From contig JAHJEW010000101.1 of the NCBI GenBank assembly GCA_018825335.1, positions 1 through 8,405 on the forward strand: a DNA stretch of 8,405 nt, given 5' to 3'. The stretch comes from Patescibacteria group bacterium (GTDB lineage Bacteria; Patescibacteriota; Gracilibacteria; UBA1369). The notes under the pieces are model-generated. The model saw only the letters and a program-made list of their open reading frames with translations. It made no database searches and was not told the origin of the DNA. Position numbers and translations under genes: made by a program. Of the stretch, positions 4,535 to 8,405 are shown piece after piece (position 1 is the stretch's first letter; every line of letters begins with the position of its first letter).

Positions 4535-5731
4535 ATGACAGACGCAAACGAAAAGAAAAAAGCCGTGGAACTGGCGCTCGCCCAGATCGAACGCAGCTTT
4601 GGCAAAGGAGCCATAATGAAGCTTGGCGAAGCTCAAAAAACGCAAATAGAAACCGTATCCTCCGGGTCCATTTCATTGGATGTGGCCCTTGGCGGAGGCA
4701 TCCCGCGCGGACGAGTGGTGGAAATATTCGGACCGGAAAGCTCCGGCAAAACCACGCTTACACTACACGTTATTGCGGAAGTACAAAAGAAGGGCGGCCA
4801 GGCCGCTTTCATAGATGCGGAGCACGCGCTGGACCCTGAATACGCCCGTAAAATCGGAGTGGATATAGACAATTTGCTCGTCTCCCAGCCCGACAGCGGC
4901 GAACAGGCCCTGGAAATCTGCGAAAGTCTGGTTAGAACCAACGCAATTGACCTTATTGTGGTCGATTCGGTGGCCGCGCTGACTCCTCGCGCGGAAATTG
5001 ACGGCGAAATGGGTGATTCCCACATGGGCCTTCAGGCCAGACTTATGAGCCAGGCGCTGCGAAAACTTACCGGAACTATTGGTAAAACCAAAACAACCGT
5101 TATTTTCATCAATCAGCTCCGCATGAAAATAGGAATCATGTTTGGCAATCCGGAAACCACGCCGGGCGGAAACGCGCTGAAATTCTATTCTTCCGTGCGC
5201 ATGGATATTCGTAACATCGGCAAAATCGAGGAAGGAACCGGCGAAGAAAAAGAGGTTAAAGGTAACCGCGTGAGGGTAAAGGTTGTAAAAAACAAGATCG
5301 CGCCGCCGTTCAAAACCGCGGAGTTCGATATCATGTACGACAAAGGAATCTCTTATACGGGTGACCTTATAGATCTTGCCACAAAGTACGAAATTACGCG
5401 TAAGAGCGGCGCGTTTTACTCTTACAAAGAGCTGAAACTGGGCCAGGGCAGGGAAAATGTAAAGAGCTTCCTGGAAGAGAATCTGAAAGTGAGCAAAGAA
5501 ATAGAAAAAGAGCTGAAAGAACACATAAACAAACTTAAAGAAGATGCCGGTAAGAGTGCGCAGGCGGCCATCACGGCTGCAAAAGCCCGTGAGGCGGCTG
5601 AAACGGAAGCGGAAAATGGAGCGGCAAAAGTAGCGGTGGCGGCCGCAGCAGCGGAAACAAAAGCATCCGCGGGTGCAAAAGCAGCGGCGATTACCTCCGG
5701 CAGGCGTTCCGCAAGCTCAAAAGAAGGCTAA
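4535..5731 (+). CDS. recA: Recombinase RecA
   Basis: A 398-residue RecA, longer than the usual 340-355. It binds single-stranded DNA with ATP, drives strand exchange and, in SOS-competent bacteria, triggers LexA self-cleavage. Visible features are the Walker A GPESSGKT at 66-73, FIDAEHALDPEYA at 92-104, the Walker B LIVVD at 140-144, loop L1 around 156-168 (DGEMGDSHMGLQA) and loop L2 in INQLRMKIGIMFGNPETTPG at 192-211. The C-terminal domain runs to about 330. The remaining 60 or so residues are alanine-rich low complexity with mixed charge and a Ser/Arg/Lys end, unlike the acidic autoregulatory tail of E. coli RecA. ATG 4535 gives the expected N-terminus (KKKAVELALAQIERSFGKGAIM). recX starts 11 bp after the stop. 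Expression is probably controlled by the dyad in its promoter. Confidence 0.98.
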   Translation: MTDANEKKKAVELALAQIERSFGKGAIMKLGEAQKTQIETVSSGSISLDVALGGGIPRGRVVEIFGPESSGKTTLTLHVIAEVQKKGGQAAFIDAEHALDPEYARKIGVDIDNLLVSQPDSGEQALEICESLVRTNAIDLIVVDSVAALTPRAEIDGEMGDSHMGLQARLMSQALRKLTGTIGKTKTTVIFINQLRMKIGIMFGNPETTPGGNALKFYSSVRMDIRNIGKIEEGTGEEKEVKGNRVRVKVVKNKIAPPFKTAEFDIMYDKGISYTGDLIDLATKYEITRKSGAFYSYKELKLGQGRENVKSFLEENLKVSKEIEKELKEHINKLKEDAGKSAQAAITAAKAREAAETEAENGAAKVAVAAAAAETKASAGAKAAAITSGRRSASSKEG

Positions 5732-5742
5732 ATCACAATAAA

Positions 5743-6192
5743 ATGGAAGGGGAACTAAAAAAACTTTACGCATATGCAGTCGCGCTGCTGGCGCGGCGCG
5801 ATTACCATTCTTCGGTACTCCGCGAAAAGCTGCTTAATAAAGGTATTGGAGGGGAAGAAGAAGTTGAAGCCGTACTGCAGAATCTAAAAAAGAAGAATTT
5901 TATCAACGATGATCGGTATGTAGAGAAATTCATAGAAGAACAGTTTAATCGCAGGCCTCAAAGCATCAGGCTGGTAAAGCAGAAACTTGTTCAAAAAGGC
6001 ATCAGGGGTGAAACTGTGGATGAAGAATTGAAAAAACATGCGGCGGGGGAACTCACGCGCGCGCAGACTGCGGCGCGCAAAAAGGCGGGCTCACTGCAAA
6101 ACCTTTCGCCTCTGCGGCGCAAAGAAAAGCTGTTTCGCTTCCTCTGCGCGCGCGGCTTCTCGCAGAGCACAATCATGGAAGCACTAAAATAA
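5743..6192 (+). CDS. recX: Regulatory protein RecX
   Basis: A 149-residue helical protein starting 11 bp after recA, the classical position. RecX binds inside the groove of RecA filaments and usually limits their growth. Family features are the three repeated three-helix units: residues about 5-50 (AYAVALLARRDYHSSVLREKL and VEAVLQNLKKKNFINDDRYV), about 57-100 (FIEEQFNRRPQSIRLVKQKL, QKGIRGETVDEEL) and about 105-149 (RRKEKLFRFLCARGFSQSTI). Length is typical. It has no promoter or Shine-Dalgarno sequence of its own, so it should be made from the recA transcript and be co-regulated with it. Confidence 0.93.
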   Translation: MEGELKKLYAYAVALLARRDYHSSVLREKLLNKGIGGEEEVEAVLQNLKKKNFINDDRYVEKFIEEQFNRRPQSIRLVKQKLVQKGIRGETVDEELKKHAAGELTRAQTAARKKAGSLQNLSPLRRKEKLFRFLCARGFSQSTIMEALK

Positions 6193-6265
6193 AAGCCACT
6201 CCCGCGCCCACTTTGACATTAAACCTTCGATCCTGAATTGACATTTGACATTCGGATTTCAACAT
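6193..6265. other. Convergent recX/hemW intergenic region with TTGACATT repeats
   Basis: These 73 bp contain three copies of TTGACATT (6213-6220, 6238-6245, 6245-6252). They also hold copy 2 of the intergenic repeat found upstream of recA (6241-6260, ACATTTGAC-ATT-CGGATTTC). I see no strong hairpin with a U-run for either gene; a T-rich tract on the minus strand next to the recX end (CTTTTATTTTAG) lacks a good stem. Confidence 0.45.
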
Positions 6266-7366
6266 TCAAATCAAATCCTTCGTAATCCGATCCAGAATCA
6301 AAAACCCTTTATCCGTTGCATGCAGCCTGCCGCCTGTCATGGCCAATTGTCCGGAATCAAGATAAGGCCCGGCTTTTTCTACAAGATCATCAAAATCCGA
6401 AAACCTTTTTTCGTACTCTTTTACATCAATGCCGCGGAACGTCCGTAAATTCAGCATAATCAAGTCCATTCGCTCCAGGTCCCCGTCAATGGAGATCTTT
6501 TCACCCTCAGCAAGGGGATTCTCCAGATACGCCTCAAAATCGCAGCCATTCTCCCAAACTTTGCCATCCGCGTAAGAATGGGCGGAAACTCCAACGCCAA
6601 CGTATTCCTTCTGCCGCCAGTAGCGCAGATTGTGCACACTTTCAAACCCGGGCTTTGCGAAATTGGAAACCTCGTAATGAACATAGCCCTCTTTTTTAAG
6701 TCGGGTAGTCAGAAATTCGTACATCTGTAACTGCGCGTCCTCATCCGGAGAATCCTTAATAAAAATATCTATCCGTTTAGTGTCATAAGACAAGAAATAG
6801 GCGGATAGATGCGCCGGATGATAGGAGAGAATTTCTTCAATTTCCCGCTTAAAACTTCCATAAGTCTGGTAGGGAAGTCCCATAATAAAATCCGCGCCAA
6901 AATTCTCAAAGCCGGTTGCGGCCAAAGCGTCAAGCGCTTTATACGCCGTCTTATCATCATGAGGACGGGCCACGCGGGCAAGAGTTTCCTTATTGAAACT
7001 TTGAATACCCAGAGAAATTCTCGTAATACCGGCGAGCCTATATTTTTCGATCCGTTTTTCATCAAGACTCTCGGGATTGCACTCAATCGTAACCTCCGCG
7101 TTTGGGTTTATCCTGAAGCGATTCCTTAAAGTGCCGAAAATCAGTTCAATATAATGCGGATCAATAAGGCTGGGCGTACCTCCGCCAAAATAAACACTTT
7201 CAATAACCCTGTCACCAAACTTTTGAGACTGAAATTCAAGCTCTTTTATAACCGCATCGGCGTACTGGGGAATTTTCTTGTTCTTATGCGCAAAAGTAAC
7301 GAAATTGCAGTAGAGACAGATCGTTTTACAAAAGGGGATATGAATGTAGAGCGAGAGATCTTTCAC
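6266..7366 (-). CDS. hemW: Radical SAM heme chaperone HemW (HemN-like)
   Basis: A 366-residue radical SAM protein, close to the HemW length. Residues 13-20 give C-x3-C-x2-C (CKTICLYC) followed by NF, binding the [4Fe-4S] cluster. SAM-binding GGGTPS is at 61-66, ECNPESL at 95-101, and RISLGIQSFN at 116-125. HNLRYWRQKEYVGVGVSAHSY at 245-265 is a HemW hallmark, and the C-terminal HemN_C-like domain follows. Phe after the cysteine motif instead of the fourth cysteine of HemN favours HemW, a heme-carrying chaperone, over coproporphyrinogen dehydrogenase. If the organism lacks heme synthesis, the real function is open. The start is GTG 7366, since the frame is closed by TAA at 7378-7376 and the family starts at this point. 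It is convergent with recX and divergent from nusA; no other heme gene is nearby. Confidence 0.92.
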   Translation of the reverse strand: MKDLSLYIHIPFCKTICLYCNFVTFAHKNKKIPQYADAVIKELEFQSQKFGDRVIESVYFGGGTPSLIDPHYIELIFGTLRNRFRINPNAEVTIECNPESLDEKRIEKYRLAGITRISLGIQSFNKETLARVARPHDDKTAYKALDALAATGFENFGADFIMGLPYQTYGSFKREIEEILSYHPAHLSAYFLSYDTKRIDIFIKDSPDEDAQLQMYEFLTTRLKKEGYVHYEVSNFAKPGFESVHNLRYWRQKEYVGVGVSAHSYADGKVWENGCDFEAYLENPLAEGEKISIDGDLERMDLIMLNLRTFRGIDVKEYEKRFSDFDDLVEKAGPYLDSGQLAMTGGRLHATDKGFLILDRITKDLI

Positions 7367-7371
7367 CGTTT

Positions 7372-7404
7372 TTATTTACAAAATCTCCGCATGAGCGTAA
7401 TATA
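7372..7404 (-). promoter_or_regulatory. Possible promoter plus six-codon leader ORF before hemW
   Basis: On the minus strand TATATT (7404-7399, 5 of 6 to the -10) ends 6 nt before an ATG at 7392, the same spacing as at the protease and YmdB genes. That ATG opens MRRFCK and stops at TAA (7374-7372), 5 nt before the GTG start of hemW in another frame. A leaderless minigene with reinitiation at hemW is possible. I found no good -35 at 16-18 bp, so this could be chance. Confidence 0.3.
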
Positions 7405-7413
7405 AAACTAAGA

Positions 7414-7435
7414 CAGGGTCAAAAGTTTGATCCTG
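7414..7435. promoter_or_regulatory. Dyad between the divergent hemW and nusA genes
   Basis: CAGGGTCAAA (7414-7423) pairs with TTTGATCCTG (7426-7435) across AG, giving ten pairs of which nine are Watson-Crick and one is G-T. It sits between two divergent start codons, so it is better placed as an operator than as a terminator, although GCATTTTT follows on the plus strand. It overlaps the possible nusA -35. Confidence 0.45.
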
Positions 7436-7455
7436 GCATTTTTACAAAGTAATAA
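7427..7455 (+). promoter_or_regulatory. Weak nusA promoter candidate
   Basis: TTGATC (7427-7432, 4 of 6) and TAATAA (7450-7455, 3 of 6) are 17 bp apart. The -10 lies 8 nt before the nusA ATG, which would again give an almost leaderless message. No Shine-Dalgarno sequence precedes the gene. Confidence 0.25.
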
Positions 7456-7463
7456 AACGCACC

Positions 7464-8405
7464 ATGCAATCACAATTCCTTGCAGCCATCAATCAACTCT
7501 GCGACGAAAAAGGAATTCCAAAAGATAAAATTCTGGAAACCATCAAAGCCGCCATCCGCGCGGCATATCGCAAAGACTACGGAACCCGTGATCAGAATAT
7601 TGAAATCGACCTTACCGACAGCGCCGAAGGAACAACGGTCTATCTTGTTAAGGAAGTGGTTAAAAAAGTCGAGGAGCCGGATCTGCAAATGACACTTGCC
7701 GAAGCGAAAAAATACAAGAAAAACGCCAAAGTCGGGGACACAATTAAAATCGACGTCACTCCGCTTGAATACGGAAGAATCGCCGCTCAATCGGCAAAAC
7801 AGGTAATCATACAGCGAATACAGGAAGCCGAACGCGATATTATGTACGACACCTTCAAAGACAGGGAAAACGAACTCATAAATGCGCTGGTGCACCGCGT
7901 GGAAGGCCAGAACGTCTACGTAAACCTGGATAACCGCATCACTACAATCCTCACTCACGACCAGCAGATCCCGCGGGAAAGATACTACGGCGGACAGCGC
8001 CTGAAGTTGTATCTGGACAAAGTAATAAAAACCACAAAAGGGCCGCAGCTGCTGATTTCACGCACGCACGAAAACCTCGTACGCAAGCTGATGGAACTGG
8101 AAATCCCCGAAATAAAAAGCAATCTGGTCGAGATAAAAGGAATCGCGCGCGAACCGGGTGTCCGCTCAAAAGTTGCTGTCTTTTCATCCGACCCAAAAAT
8201 CGACCCGATAGGCTCCTGCGTGGGCCAAAAAGGAGTTCGCGTAACCAACGTTATGGACGAACTCAACGGCGAAAGAATCGACATTATTCAGTGGAACGAT
8301 AATCCGGAAGATTACATTAAAGCCGCGCTCGCCCCGGCCAAAGTGGCCCAGCTGGCCATAAGCGAAGACATAAAGCGCGTAAAAGTTTACGTCCAGCCCG
8401 ACCAG
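7464..8405 (+). CDS. nusA: Transcription termination/antitermination factor NusA, 3' end cut by window edge
   Basis: The first 314 codons are present and the frame is open at the window edge. NusA binds RNA polymerase and nascent RNA and modulates pausing, intrinsic termination and antitermination. Residues 1-125 are the polymerase-binding N-terminal domain (LAAINQLCDEKGIPKDKILETI, AAYRKDYG, DVTPLEYGRIAAQSAKQVI). Residues about 132-200 form the S1 domain, ending GPQLLISRTHENLVRKLMELEIPEI. KH1 follows, with REPGVRSKVAVFSSD at 229-243, the conserved DPIGSCVGQKGVRV (247-260, GxxG loop GQKG) and ERIDIIQW at 270-277. KH2 begins near 295. ATG 7464 matches the family start. In many bacteria infB follows nusA; that lies outside the window. 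Confidence 0.96.
   Translation, partial: MQSQFLAAINQLCDEKGIPKDKILETIKAAIRAAYRKDYGTRDQNIEIDLTDSAEGTTVYLVKEVVKKVEEPDLQMTLAEAKKYKKNAKVGDTIKIDVTPLEYGRIAAQSAKQVIIQRIQEAERDIMYDTFKDRENELINALVHRVEGQNVYVNLDNRITTILTHDQQIPRERYYGGQRLKLYLDKVIKTTKGPQLLISRTHENLVRKLMELEIPEIKSNLVEIKGIAREPGVRSKVAVFSSDPKIDPIGSCVGQKGVRVTNVMDELNGERIDIIQWNDNPEDYIKAALAPAKVAQLAISEDIKRVKVYVQPDQ

Noticed and set aside
4417..4839. 140-codon plus-strand frame starting upstream of recA
   Set aside because: It overlaps recA in another frame, crosses the promoter and dyad, and its product has no family-like features.
4763..5524. Long minus-strand open frame (253 codons) opposite recA
   Set aside because: It is fully antisense to a strongly conserved recA and reads as the low-complexity, Phe-rich shadow expected from recA codon bias.
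7424..7437. AGTTTGATCCTGGC, identical to part of the conserved 5' end of bacterial 16S rRNA
   Set aside because: The match stops after 14 nt and is followed by nusA upstream DNA; no rRNA continues. It is better explained as the right arm of the local dyad.
7470..7958. 162-codon minus-strand frame opposite nusA
   Set aside because: It lies opposite the conserved N-terminal part of nusA, and the Phe/Val-rich product is typical of an antisense shadow.
1..8405. CRISPR array, tRNA genes or an integrated element with integrase
   Set aside because: I found no regularly spaced repeats of 24-40 bp, no cloverleaf-forming sequence that I could support, and no integrase or transposase reading frame.

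Overview
The window reads as a compact bacterial chromosome segment of moderate GC content using the standard code (TAA, TAG and TGA all end genes here). None of the eight genes has a convincing Shine-Dalgarno sequence at a usable distance. The housekeeping set (S41 protease, YmdB, RecA, RecX, HemW, NusA), the small proteins and the type of HNH endonuclease would fit a Candidate Phyla Radiation (Patescibacteria) genome. That is an inference from style; no taxonomic marker settles it.

Layout. On the minus strand at the left, a YmdB-type phosphodiesterase gene (1011-1802) is followed by a C-terminal processing protease gene (983 to beyond the left edge). Each has its own promoter whose -10 box ends exactly 6 nt before the ATG, which predicts leaderless mRNAs. 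A gene-poor stretch of about 525 bp (1803-2327), rich in dyads and short repeats, separates them from three plus-strand accessory genes: an HNH endonuclease (2328-3239) and an overlapping pair of unrecognised, more AT-rich genes (3390-3803 and 3796-4269). The pair is preceded by a G10 tract inside a promoter-like sequence and followed by a likely terminator. Next comes recA-recX (4535-6192), a classical recombination and control pair. Convergent to it is hemW (6266-7366, minus), and divergent from hemW is nusA (7464 to beyond the right edge).

Main point of interest. The recA promoter (TTGACG, 18 bp, TATGAT) has its entire spacer occupied by an almost perfect 18-bp dyad. This is the geometry of a repressor operator, and by analogy with the SOS system it is a strong candidate for a LexA-type box with an unfamiliar sequence. 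Other unusual signals are a perfect 22-bp palindrome inside the HNH gene, the G10 promoter tract, a dyad shared by the divergent hemW and nusA promoters, and a diverged intergenic repeat on either side of recA-recX.
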